The notes below the pieces were generated by a model. That model had not been told where the DNA came from. It saw nothing but the letters and a program-made list of their open reading frames with translations, and searched no databases. Positions 46,642 to 57,447 of a DNA stretch of 64,000 nt are shown here, piece after piece (position 1 is the stretch's first letter; each line of letters begins with the position of its first letter). Origin of the DNA: Terana coerulea. Taxonomy: Eukaryota; Basidiomycota; Agaricomycetes; Polyporales; Phanerochaetaceae. The position numbers were made by a program, and so were the translations under genes. The stretch covers positions 278,325 through 342,324 of the forward strand of contig JAKOGH010000790.1 of NCBI GenBank assembly GCA_024811115.1. Reading direction: 5' to 3'.

Positions 46642-47673
46642 TGGTATTTCCGGTGGACAAGATCTGTCGCTTCATAACACCTTCTCAGTTATCAAGCAGT
46701 CGTCTATGTCGTCGAGCAAGAGTCATGGCGCCACACGCTGTCAAGTAGCCTGCACCGACGACGATGCCTCCGGCAGTATCAGTATGTCAGAAATATAGAT
46801 TACTTAAGACGCGTCTAGGGTAGAAGCGCCCAGGCCTGTTCCACCACCACCACCACCGTCGACGCGTCTCGACATCATACGCCACAGATCCAGTGGACAG
46901 AAACGTGCGGATGTACAACATGTACGCACAATCCTTGTAGTCACTGAGGTATGTTTGGCTTTTCACTGTCGGAAGATTACTAAACCTCCCTTGCTCATTG
47001 TTGTAGCCCGCTCGCCGTCTTCTAGCCCACACCGTAGACTGTGCATGCAAATAGTGGGAAAGGAATAGCTTCGATTAGTCGCATGCTTTGCGATGTACAT
47101 GAGGACCGCTAACCCAACCAAACGTACGTCTTTATTGTCCGTTTTAGTCGTTCGGTATCTTGATGCAGCTTGCAATCATCTCCGGTTGGCTATGAACGAC
47201 AGCCTTCCTCGGAACCTGTGCTCAATCCTGACATTGTCCGATAACCTACAGACACTTCGAAGGCCAGATTCGCGCTGTCGCTGCATGTCCAAAGCTGTGC
47301 ATATGCGGCATGTTGGGCGTGCCTGCAACCGTGCTCGCTTGTCCAAACCAATACCAGTGAGTTGCAAGCCGATACGTTATGTACGTGCTAACCTTTCACA
47401 CCAGAACCTCGCTTGTCTGGCACTCTCGGCCACTTGCTCGCCGCAAATCCCACCGTCCCCGGTCTCCGGAGCAGAAATAAGGTAGCAGTGTCGTTAAGCG
47501 ATGTCCGAGACCGTACTGAGCCTGCGCCAATTTTAGATTTCTCGTTTACACTCCAGCTTGAGCATCTCACCGTGGCTCGGTGAGCGCATCATTACGCTGC
47601 GCCTTCGTGCTACCACCGCCGTGCCGAGTTTGCCTGCACCTACGAGCGGGCGAAAACGACCGCGCCCAGGTGG

Positions 47674-47680
47674 TATATAA
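47674..47680 (+). promoter_or_regulatory. TATA box of secreted protein gene 1
   Basis: TATATAA 84 bp before ATG, followed by CGTCCTCGCTCAGC, which is also found in unit 2. Confidence 0.6.
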
Positions 47681-47757
47681 GTCGTCCTCGCTCAGCTTGA
47701 AAAATCAGCAATTTCCTACCAAGCAGACTTCTCAGCCTTACTTTTTCGGCGCAAATC

Positions 47758-48305
47758 ATGAAGGCCCTTTTTCGTTCTTGCCTCCCTCGCTGCTTGCGTT
47801 TTTGCCCAGCGCCTGCAGATCCTCGAGCCCACCGCAGGTCAGAGCATCCAAGCCGGGCAGAACTTCACGCTGGAGCTTCAGCAGGACGTACGTTCTTCCC
47901 GTCTCTCTGCCGTACTTGTCGTCACTGACCGCCCATGTCCACCACAGGAACCCGCGACTCCCGAGCGCCAGCTGAACCTCATCGTCGCCATTGCACAGTG
48001 CTTCGACGCCTGCTCGGACCCGTCGCAGCTGCCGACCGGCAGCGTCGTCTACAACGGCGCATTTGACCCCGAAGGCAACTCCAGCGTGCCGCAGAAGGGG
48101 CACTTCCAGGACTTCACGCTCCAGATGCCCAACTTTGCCGAGAGCGGCGAGGTTATCATCGGCGTGTCGCACCTGTTCGAGAGTGACAGTGCGGTAAGTG
48201 GTGTGCTGTATGGTATTCCCATGTCTGGTGCTAATGAGTAGCGTGTAGGCTGGTACTTTCCCGGTGTACGATTACACGTATGTGGCTGTTCAGGTCACCA
48301 ATTGA
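47758..48305 (+). CDS. small secreted protein, copy 1 (early frameshift)
   Basis: Unrecognised agaricomycete small secreted protein. After ATG 47758 one extra base in the CCCTTTTT run (47765-47772) shifts the frame. In copy 2 the same place reads MKTFFVLASLAAYAFAQ, a signal peptide. Beyond the shift the coding sequence is intact: RLQILEPTAGQSIQAGQNF, a GTACGT intron, PERQLNLIVAIAQCFDACSD, GHFQDFTLQMPNFAESGEV, IIGVSHLFESDSA, an intron, and VYDYTYVAVQVTN to TGA 48305. The strong conservation after the shift suggests a consensus error or recent loss. Without it the protein would be about 135 residues, with a two-cysteine motif CFDAC and a beta-rich look. Confidence 0.65.
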
Positions 48306-49670
48306 GCAGAGCTTTTGACGTGGGTGGCTCCGACGCCAGTCCACCGCCCTCGTCATGCACGACCTCTTCAATTATGTCAACAGTAGACCTCTTCAAACAC
48401 CTGGATCATCGTCTATAATGACATATACTGCTTCCCTGAACTAGTTTGCGTGACGCCGAATATTCAACTACGGGCGATTTAGCATAGGTCAGCCTCTTCG
48501 GGCTACAGGTACTGCTTCAACTGCATCTCGACGTCCTTCGCCAACGCTCTGCTTGGGTCATACAGTGATTGACATGCACTGTACACTTCAATGTCCTGAA
48601 TAGCAGATAGCGTGCCACAGAGCGCCGAAATCTACGCCGATCCGTGGAAGTATTTCAGCAGTGTTATAGTGGGAGACGAAGTCACCTTCACTCACGTAAG
48701 GTTTGCCGACAAAAACTCCACCGGTTTTCCCATGTCAAGAAACAAAGACATCGCAAGGAGTAAATTCCTGTGCCCTTTTGCATAGGTTCGAGGGAATGCA
48801 TCAGCTCCAAGTTATTTGCCTGGTTTACGTGAATGACGTGAGGTTCAGCATCTGTGACTAACAGAACAACACAGTGCACTGACTTCGTGAACGCTATAAA
48901 GCAGTCTTTCCAGATTTCTTCTGCGATTCTCATCGTCAATTTGGTTTGGATTCACATGCGCGTGCTCGTTGACTTGAGCCAAAGTCTGGCGAAGCGTGGC
49001 TGTTGGAAGTGCATACGCGTGCACTGGAGGGCAAGGGTCATGAGATTTTGGAGAGCAGTGGAAGTATGCGACACTGCAGCATAGCGGCAAGCACCACTCA
49101 TGGCGTAGTTATGGCTTGGTTCGGCTGACACTCACCGCCGAGTTGTTCGTAATGCAGCTGGAAAAGTATAAGCTTGCCTACAAAGAAGCTGGCCTCGCTC
49201 GGGATGGTATTCAAGCGCTGCCTTTGAGCCCGAAAGATCTCGGACTGACTTCGCAGCTCAGTTTTCCAGTGGCTCCCTAGAAAAATGCAGACTCATCCCC
49301 GGGGGGCAACGGCGCATAGGCGGATACATATTTGAGTTGAGCAATCCTGCTTCGGGCGACTGCAAGAACGTCATATAGGGCGAGGAGGCTGTTATCGCGA
49401 GACTGCATGATTCGCTGGTGTTCTTGCAAAGGGACGCCATATACGTAGTGTGCGTGTATGAGACCAAGTGGTTTCCATGGAGCAAAAGCCAGTCTATCGT
49501 CCCGAGAAACAACGCATGTTAGTGCAGAGCATATTTCAAAGATTTACAAGAACTCCGCACCTTCCCAGTCCTTCCTCGTCATACGGTATATTACATGTCT
49601 CTGACAACACGCAAAGCGTGTGGCGCCGCACTGTATAGGACACGGCTGCGAGATGCTCTATTGGATTTAC
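48306..49670. other. mostly non-coding, one coding-like stretch
   Basis: About 48480-48700 contains a coding-looking stretch (EIYADPWKYFSSVIVGDEV before a GTAAG donor) with no start, partner exon or known family. It is possibly a gene fragment. The rest shows nothing. Confidence 0.35.
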
Positions 49671-49931
49671 CTACAAATTAACAAAGAGAATGAGTAGGGA
49701 GATGTATGACAGGCCCACAATCACCACTTCTTCCCCTTGGACAGGCTCAGTCCTGGCGTCTCGGGCTGTTGTTCCATACGCCTCGCCGTAATGCCAGTAC
49801 GCGTCGTCTACTGTGGGCCTGCCGATAGCTTGCGACGGCGGAGTGGTCACGGCAAGATGAATGCATTCCGTGACGACATGGCAGACAATTCGGCGGAGCA
49901 GCTCAGCGGGCAACTCGGCCATGCTTGCCAT
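49671..49931 (-). pseudogene. F-box-like fragment
   Basis: ATG 49931 reads MASMAELPAELLRRIVCHVV and TECIHLAVTTP, the same N-terminal motif as the tandem F-box-like genes at 54.5-60.5 kb. It runs to a stop at 49671 with no homologous downstream exons. Detached first exon of that family. Confidence 0.5.
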
Positions 49932-50993
49932 GGTACGACAGAACGCAGGTAGGAACTCCAGACCAGAATTGGCGGTGATTATATGAACACGATACGCGTC
50001 GAGTACGCGCAGTATGTAGGAAAGTTACTCGTCCTTAGCTGCAGGCAGTGAATAGAGTGTGCATATAAAGGGGAACGCGACGTGAGCGGAGAAAGCAGGA
50101 CGTGTTGGAGATAGAAGCGCCCGCGAGGGAGTTGATCTCGACCACCACCGTCTCGTCCTCTCATCGTGCAACACTAATTCAAAAGGGAGAAATGTACGTA
50201 TGCAGACCACTTATTTCTTTACTGAATTTACATGATGTTAAATAGGTGCGCTCAGTTTCTCTGCGAAGAGATTGCTGAGCTACGCTTACTCGTCATCGCA
50301 GCCCCCAGGCCGAAGCTTGTCATCTTTTGGCCCACACCGACAGCTATACATACAAACAGCCAGAAAGACGTGACCAATGAGCTACATGCATTTTGCTGCC
50401 ACCGGAGGGCTTGGAGCTATCGGACAGTATGTGCCAATTTCTTGTTCCGGCTGTTTTGTGTCTTGATGCCTGGTGTCCAGCTCATGCCAATTATGAATCA
50501 CGGCCTTCCTCGGGACCTAGGCTCAACCTGATTGTTGGCCGACAACGCATGCCGGACGAACCCAGCGCTGTCGTTGATACCCGCTGACCTTTCTTGCGTG
50601 TGTGGACCTGCATATGCACGGGATGTCCGCCACTTCTGCGACTATGACCGCCGAGCCGACCGGACGCAGTGAGCCAATCACAGATACAGTGCTACGTAGA
50701 TACTAACCTTGCACGCCAGGATCTCGCTTTTCTACCACCTCCGATCGCCTGCTGTCCGTGACTCCCACCAGTCCCCGGCCCCCGAGCAGATGTAAGGTAA
50801 GCACCAGTGTCATATAACGGCGTCCATGACCGCACTGAATCTGCGCCAATCTTAGACTTTCGTTTGCGCTCGAGTTTGAGCGCATCATTACATTGAACCC
50901 TCGCGCCACAGTCAACGTTTGGCGAGTGCAATGCACTGCAACGCCGCTTTCGCTTGTGCATCTGAACGGGCATGAACCGCCGCATACAGGTGG

Positions 50994-51000
50994 TATATAA
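50994..51000 (+). promoter_or_regulatory. TATA box of secreted protein gene 2
   Basis: TATATAA 84 bp before ATG 51078, the same spacing as in copy 1. Confidence 0.6.
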
Positions 51001-51077
51001 GCCATCCTCGCTCAGCCTGAAGGACCAGCATCATTATTCCGAGTACACTTCGCAGCTTCGACCTCGCCGCTCAAGTC

Positions 51078-51626
51078 ATGAAGACCTTCTTCGTTCTTGC
51101 CTCCCTCGCCGCTTACGCCTTCGCCCAGCGCCTCCAGATCATCGCGCCCACCGCAGGTCAGAGCATCCAAGCCGGGCAAAATTTCACGCTGGAACTTCAG
51201 CAGGACGCACGTTCTTCACGCTCTCCTCCGTACTCAATGTGACTGACCGTCCGTCTCTACCACAGGAAGGCGCGTCTCCGGAGCGCCAGCTGAACCTCAT
51301 CGTCGCCATTGCACAGTGCTTCGACGCCTGCTCGGACCCGTCGCAGCTGCCGACTGGGAGTGTCGTCTACAACGGCGCGTTCGACCCCGAGGGCAACTCC
51401 AGCGTGCCGCAGAAGGGTCACTTCCAGGACTTCACGCTCCAGATGCCCAACTTTGCCGAGAGCGGCGAGGTTATCATCGGCGTGTCGCATCTGTTCGAGG
51501 TCGAGAGCGCGGTAAGTGGTATGCTGGATGGTATTTCGATGACTAGTGCTAATGCGTAGCGTGTAGGCTGGTTTCTCCCAGGTGTATGATTACACGGACG
51601 TGGCGGTACAGGTCACCACCAACTGA
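51078..51626 (+). CDS. small secreted protein, copy 2
   Basis: Intact member of the pair. MKTFFVLASLAAYAFAQ is a signal peptide. The mature part begins RLQIIAPTAGQSIQAGQNF, then LELQQD, EGASPERQLNLIVAIAQC, FDACSDPSQLPTGSVVYNG, GHFQDFTLQMPNFAESGEV, HLFEVESA and VYDYTDVAVQVTTN to TGA 51626. About 135 residues with two introns. The first intron starts GCACGT where copy 1 has GTACGT. It therefore has to be spliced as a GC-AG intron, or the donor is mutated. Function unknown; secretion is inferred from the signal peptide. Confidence 0.7.
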
Positions 51627-54513
51627 ACTGAGCCCGATCTTGCGAGTCGCTCCGATAGTCTAAGTATGAGCCTTGTCAACCCCGGGCGATTTATTGCAAT
51701 CCAGTCACATTAAAGCTCTCGAGAATTCTCTTATGTTGGCGAATGTCATCAGAATTTTTGACAGTATAACCATGTACATTGTACTATTCACTGCTGAGTT
51801 ATCAATGACTTCCATCTGGACCCAACAGTACTTGATTCTCGTACAGTTGTGATCGGGTAAAAAATAAATAAAAATACATACATGCGAGACGTGCGCTATG
51901 ACAATGGATGTTTACAGTGGGATACTAAAAGGTACAGGATGATGTATGCTAAATCTCATCGAGCATCGGTACAAATGAAATCAACGCATCTGCTGGGAAG
52001 CTGCCAGACTACGCGCTATCAATAAAGTCCCGAGAGTAATGGGCTGTCGCAGGCACAGTCTAAGCTCCAAATGTGGCGCATCTGAATGGATTATCCCCGG
52101 TTATCGGCGCAACCGAGGCGCAACATGGACACTGGTCTGCATGACCTGCCAGCTTGTAGAGCATATTGACCGCCGGTGCTAAGTACTCGATCGGTGGGTT
52201 TTTAGAGGGTGGCAGCAGGACTGGATGTTCCACAAGGGGCTGTCGTTGGTATATGGAGCAAGCGACGCGTGCACGGCACAGAATCCTAAAAAGCAGGCGT
52301 ACAGAAGGTTCTCCTTGGTATCGTTTATGACCAGTCGCTCCGTGGTTTCGATAATCTTGAAGATTCAACCCGTGGCGGTGTACACGTATTGACTACGACA
52401 TGAGCCCCACGCAAGAATTTCAAGGTACTTGGCATCTGCGTCATGTGCGTTACGTTGCCTGTGTAAGGACTGAACGAGCTCAGTGGGCGTCCTCGCGCTT
52501 TTTGGTACACTTTCACGATCAGCGCAGCCGTCCAAAATGGGAAGGAGCGGCTGCCGATCGCGTCTCGACGCGCCACACGCTCATGACCCCGCCCGTTGAT
52601 TCTGAATAAACAGACTCCCCGCCGCCAGCGTATAAATACCCCGCCTCCTCGTCCCTCTCTCCTCACCACACAATCCTCTCTTTCTTTCTTTCCTCTTCCC
52701 CAGACACACGACGAGCGACGGTGGGTACCACAGGCTCATAGCACACAGCACGGACTCCTGCCCGCCAGGAGGTCCCTCGCACTCTACAGCGCTGCGCTCG
52801 GGCTAGTCCACGCCCAAGCCGTGGGGCGGATGCGCAGACGACCAACGGTGTCCGTCAACCTCCGCAGCCCAGCCCGTTTTTCCGCTAGAGTCCCAGCCTC
52901 GTCTAGGATACTAGGCTCCCGTGCTGTGCTGCTCCCCTCGTCTCGTCGTGTCGCTGCACTGCTCGACTCTCTCCCATTTCCCCTTCCTCTTCGGCCCCGC
53001 CGTGCATTGACGGTAGCAAAAGCGGTCGGCGCTCGAGGCCTCCGAGTGCTGTACTGTGAGTCCCCATTCCGTCCGCTCCGCCGCGCCACACAGCTCTCGA
53101 TATTTGTGTCCAATATGGTTCAAGGTAAGCCTAGAGGGAGGGCGAGCATGGCCTGCGTATGCTTGTCCTGGCGTGGATCTTTTCGCGATCCTCGAGATAA
53201 GTACCCCCGGATCGTGTGTCCAGGCGGGAAACCAACTCACGCCTAAATCTTTCTCGCATATATCAATATGAGTAGTACAAGTATTGGCCTGGACTGTCGC
53301 CTAGTATTTGTCCTGCAAATATCATGTTTATTTTGTTGGTAGTCTATGACGGTTCGGGTGCCAAATACTAGACTCCATTTTACTTCACGACCCACTCTCC
53401 ACTGGCAAGCATGGCTGACAGGAGGAGAGACCGCGTAAGTATTATACTAGTAGGAACTGCTAGTGACCACAGCATGCTTACCTGCGCCCACCAACCCTCA
53501 TCTCCTGCTGAGATGCGTACGGAGTGGAAGAGCACGCCGCATGAGAAGCCGTCCATAGGCTACGTGCTACAACCCTGGTTGAAGCTTGTGTTGGCGTCGC
53601 AGTTAGTGGAGACGACCGCTCTACGAGCAGGCTGAGTTTAGTGGTTTGCCAGCATGAAAGATGGGTGGACGGAAGATGTCCTGGGAAATAACATAACGTG
53701 CAGCTTTTGCACGTTTACACCTGCGTATATTTAAAGTCAATTAACGGCTCTTTTGGCGGAACGGCAAGGCGCACCTTCGATAATGTCGTGCCCGTCGCCC
53801 TGAAACTACGGCCCCTTTTAGCTGAGCGTTCACAGCGCGGACCAGATCGCGCAGCTGCCGGTATGAACTGCAGGTCGAGGACGGCGACGGACTCGTCGGA
53901 GACATCACAAGACAATATGCGAGCAACGTCGCGACCACGAACAGACCTGTTACCAAGAGTTATCGCAGAAGCTCCCCAGCTGTAAGCTTCACTAATGCTG
54001 CTGGAGATACTGGCATAGTAGGGAAGGTCGGCGAGCTGAGACTGTTGCTTGAATCCACGAGTATAGCGAGGAGCCGGGTAAGAACGAGAGCTGTGTCGGA
54101 GTGAATAGAGACTGAGTGTTGAGGTTCGGTATGAAGGTGTACGACATGGCTTTCAACGAGCGTGGCGTAGAGTGACTGTTGTTTCGACGCGGGAGGTGGT
54201 GAGCGGTCGAAAACAAGTTCTGGTGTGCGGGCGCTCCGTCCTCCAGAGCCGTCTTGCTTTTTCCCTCCATCTCGTTTGCGCCGCGCATACATCCAGAACT
54301 CTCGCCTTCGTGGGTTTTAGCCAAGCTCAAGCCATACAGCCGTATATATATGCGCTCCGACGAGTACGAGCAGGCGCGGGCAAGACCCGCGTGATTCAGA
54401 GCTACGACTGGCTCCGCAGATCTACCTTCCACTTCCAGGCCTCTACGCTTCGCGAGCCTCTGTCACGCCGACGGCCTATTATACACAAGTTCTGCGAAGT
54501 CTTTCCACAACCC
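51627..54513. other. long region without supported gene
   Basis: A strong promoter-like segment lies at 52631-52702 (TATAAATACC, then a CT-rich tract). A short first-exon candidate follows at 53114 (ATGGTTCAAG before GTAAGC). No downstream exons could be joined. A second ATG with a donor (53411, MADRRRDR) also lacks partners. The minus-strand frames at 53715-54432 carry no recognisable domain. Confidence 0.4.
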
Positions 54514-55292
54514 TCCCTTCCTACGGAGCTGCTTCGTCGCATTATCTGCTCCGTGGTCGCAGAGCACATCGACGACGCCATAGCAAGCGAGGAGGATAGA
54601 GAGAATGATCCCGAGGTAGAAGGTTCGTGACAATCTACAAGCGGCCCGTACGCACTATGAGAAGGCAGTCAAGATGGTTGTTAAAGCGCTGGGCTGTTTA
54701 CGACATGTGCCCAAGGAGCTTGCGGGATGTATCAGGTTCCGCGCACTGGCCACGTACTTCATGCTGAGAGCGGGTGAGGAGCTGCGCATAACGCGACACC
54801 TTGCATGTTGTGCTTACTCCCAAGGTCATTGTAGCGGGGGCGTATGTGGTCCCATTTCTCTCACTCATGCTTGTCTTTGCTCGCATTAAGCATGGGGACG
54901 TGAACTTCGATGGGGCACCCGGAATGAAATCCTACAATATGCAAGAGGTCAGTTGGTCAGAGTCACAAATGCTGGGTCGGTACCCCTCTGTCAGTGCTGA
55001 ACATTATGGTGCAGATGGTTAGCCGTGCTCTTCTAGAATGTCTCCAGCCGATTGAACTCGAGCACTTGGCGTTGGTTCGCGACATTTCGAAAGTGCCAAA
55101 GATGGGACCCTTGAAAGACGTTGGATACGCTGCTGTGAGTACTGACATATGCATGGAACTATCTTGCGTATTGATCTCGCATTTATCTAGCTTGTGCATA
55201 TAACTGATGTTCTCCAGGACCTTGTAAGTTATAGACCTCGAGGAGCCTCAACACTGCAGTGCAATTTACAAGGAGAGCCAGCTCTATGCGCA
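54514..55292 (+). pseudogene. F-box-like family copy I, interrupted
   Basis: Pieces in order: LPTELLRRIICSVVAEHID, then directly HYEKAVKMVVKALGCLRHVP and FRALATYFMLRA, VSRALLECLQPIELEHLALV, and a last-exon start CSAIYKESQLYAH. The two middle exons present in copies II and III are missing, and no start codon precedes the first piece. The last exon is cut at 55292 by the TIR element and resumes beyond it at 57053-57129 (SLLDLLKHHLDRLRSSC, then stop), matching the end of copy II. Confidence 0.65.
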
Positions 55293-55322
55293 CATCAGGG
55301 AAAACCTCCCAAGCTAATTAGG
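55293..55322 (+). repeat. left terminal inverted repeat
   Basis: Pairs with 57023-57052 on the opposite strand, with about three mismatches over 28 bases. Confidence 0.7.
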
Positions 55323-56059
55323 TTTAAATTAGGTCTATTTTACCTATACTTCCTATTGCGAGCTATGCCAGTTATCAGATCACTAAATTTCGATTAATTC
55401 TCACCTCATTTACTCACATAGTTATTTGTCCTATTTTTCAGCTATTACATCTTGATGAATTCTCAGCACTATCCATGGAGCTGTAAGAAATTCATGATAA
55501 TGTAAGAGCAGACATACATCAAAGGTGGAATAAATTGCTTACTGAATGTTGCGGATGCCCTTTGCCAGGATTTGCTCGTGAGTCGTCATAGACGCCTCGT
55601 ACATACCAACGCTTGTTGGCGCCTCGGCAAATGCCGGATTACCTCATCAGCTCCACTGTGCAGCGCAGAGTCGCAAGACTTCGCTGATGTCTTCTCTCTC
55701 TCCTACCACCACCGTGTATGTACATCGCGCACTCTCCAACCTGCCGCCGTCTCCGCATGCCCTCGCCGACGCTGGCGTACACTGCGACCGCGCTGGCGCC
55801 AGGCGATGCGCTTTCGGCTCACCGCCGCCGGCTTAACTGTCGACGAAGTGGTGCACGCATTGAAAACCGCGCTGTTTGCGCACGTCCACAGCAAGACACC
55901 AGTGTGCGCAGGTAAGCCTACCCGCCAAAGACAGAGACGAAGACCTTGCTACGGTAAACCTAGGACGACGAGAACCGTAGCGACAGAGCGGAGGCACCAA
56001 CCGAGCCGAGCCAGAGAAGCCCACCAGGTAGACAAAGGAAACCAGCGTCAGATACAGCC

Positions 56060-56760
56060 AAGACCAAGATGAAACCAGGTTGCGCTTGCGCGGATGTTGA
56101 TCGCGTGGGGGCCTGAAGCTGGATGTGGTTGCGGGGCACAGGTGCGTCCTCTTTGTCCGCCGGAAGTCTTTTGTGTAGCTGATGGTGTGATAGCTTGGGC
56201 GAGTATGCCGCGCTGGTGAAGGCTGAGGTCCTCAGCCTTAACAATGCGCTGCGCCTTGTCATGGGCGCGCAGGCCTTATGGCCGACAAGTGCGCGCCGCA
56301 CGCGGCGGGCATGCTCGCCATGTGGATGTCGCCCACCGAGCTCGAGCAGCACCTTGTGCAGGACACATTGTACGCCACACTCTCCATTGCGTGTTACAAT
56401 AGGTGCATGTTGGCTTGCATGAATGATGGATGGATGCTGATGAGGGACTGCAACTGCGAAGATGGCATCGTCGCGAGCTCGCTTGACGCATTCCAGGCCA
56501 AGCTCAAGGCTGCCGGCCGCAAGTGCATGCGCATGAACGTCCCGTACACATACCACATTGCCGCCATGCCAGCTTGCGCGGTGGGGCTTCCCAAGCGTCC
56601 TGGGCATCATTGACGCGGAGGACGAGGGTGGGCAGGTGAAGGGGGAGGAGGACTTTGCGGTTTATCAGACTGCGATGTCCGTGCTTGAGGCTGCGCTTGC
56701 GCGCATGTTTATTGCGTGGAGCTTGAAGCTGAATGTGGTTGCAGGGCACAGGTGCGCTCG
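56060..56760 (+). pseudogene. polyketide synthase acyltransferase-domain fragments
   Basis: Two partial copies of an iterative PKS acyltransferase domain in permuted order. First, VVAGHS across an intron to LGEYAALVKAEVLSLNNALR (the GHSxGEYAA active-site motif), then LMADKCAPHAAGML and AAGRKCMRMNVPYTYHIAAM. Second, FAVYQTAMSVLEAALARMF and LKLNVVAGH, which belongs upstream of the first piece in a real domain. Several frame breaks are present. No ketosynthase or other module is found. It sits wholly inside the TIR element, so it is captured cargo rather than a gene cluster. Confidence 0.65.
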
Positions 56761-57022
56761 TTTCACTGGGATGTATTAACTACTGTAATGTAGCCAGTGT
56801 CTTGTACTGTACAGAATTACATCATTTTAAAATCAACTTGCGTTGGAAGGACTGAAGTACAGAACGCAGCAGCACAAAGACTCCTAAATAACGAATAATA
56901 GGTGTTATTTCACGTTAAAATAGGGCCAAATAACTGCGGACTCGATGGCAACCTTACTACTGGGCCCTAAATTACCTATTTCACTATTTTGCCCAAATAG
57001 GGCCAATTAGTCCTATTTAAGG

Positions 57023-57052
57023 GCTAATTAGGTAAGGAGGTTTTCCCTGATG
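57023..57052 (-). repeat. right terminal inverted repeat
   Basis: Reverse complement of the left end at 55293-55322. Confidence 0.7.
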
Positions 57053-57447
57053 GCCAGTCCTTGTTGGATTTGTTGAAGCACCATCTTGACCGCCTCCGGT
57101 CGAGTTGCAGGGCTGAAAATGCTAATTAGTTTACAGTGTACGTGAAGGACATACACGACGGCGGACATATGCCAAATTCTGCAATGTGTCTCAGAACAAG
57201 ACTTTGTCGCAATGGAGATCATTGGTCCCAGGGTTGTGATCTCTTATTGTCCCGCCGGCTTGCCCTTGCGCTGAGCTTGCAACAAAAGTGCTCACGTAAG
57301 CGTATGGGGCCATATTGAGTGGTCCGGGTGTGGCCATAGCAGGCCACGCCTTCCGGATATTTAATGCTTGTGCGTTCTCTGTACTGTTGCACTTTGCCCC
57401 AGGATTTTCTTTTCCTTGTACCACTACGTCGAGTGACACACCTATCA

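Larger units (their letters stand above)
46795..48305 (+). repeat. tandem duplication, unit 1
   Basis: Upstream region plus small secreted protein gene, repeated in the same orientation at 50085-51626. The two start codons are 3320 bp apart. Similarity covers the promoter, including the shared GGTGGTATATAAG box. Confidence 0.6.
50085..51626 (+). repeat. tandem duplication, unit 2
   Basis: Second copy of the unit at 46795-48305, same orientation. The upstream part is more diverged than the coding part. Confidence 0.6.
55293..57052. mobile_element. non-autonomous TIR element carrying gene fragments
   Basis: A 1.76 kb insertion bounded by inverted repeats starting CATCAGGGAAAACCTCC at both ends, extending with CTAATTAG. 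The ends are AT-rich with repeated CTAATTAGG- and AAATAGG-type motifs, while the middle (55570-56760) is GC-rich and holds PKS-like coding fragments. No transposase frame is visible. The CAGGG end recalls hAT elements, but I find no clean 8-bp target duplication, so the superfamily is open. Confidence 0.65.

Noticed and set aside
57028..57222. Minus-strand frame ending QQGLAIRENLLT
   Set aside because: It gains its ending only from the right inverted repeat; the plus-strand reading matches the end of the F-box-like family instead.
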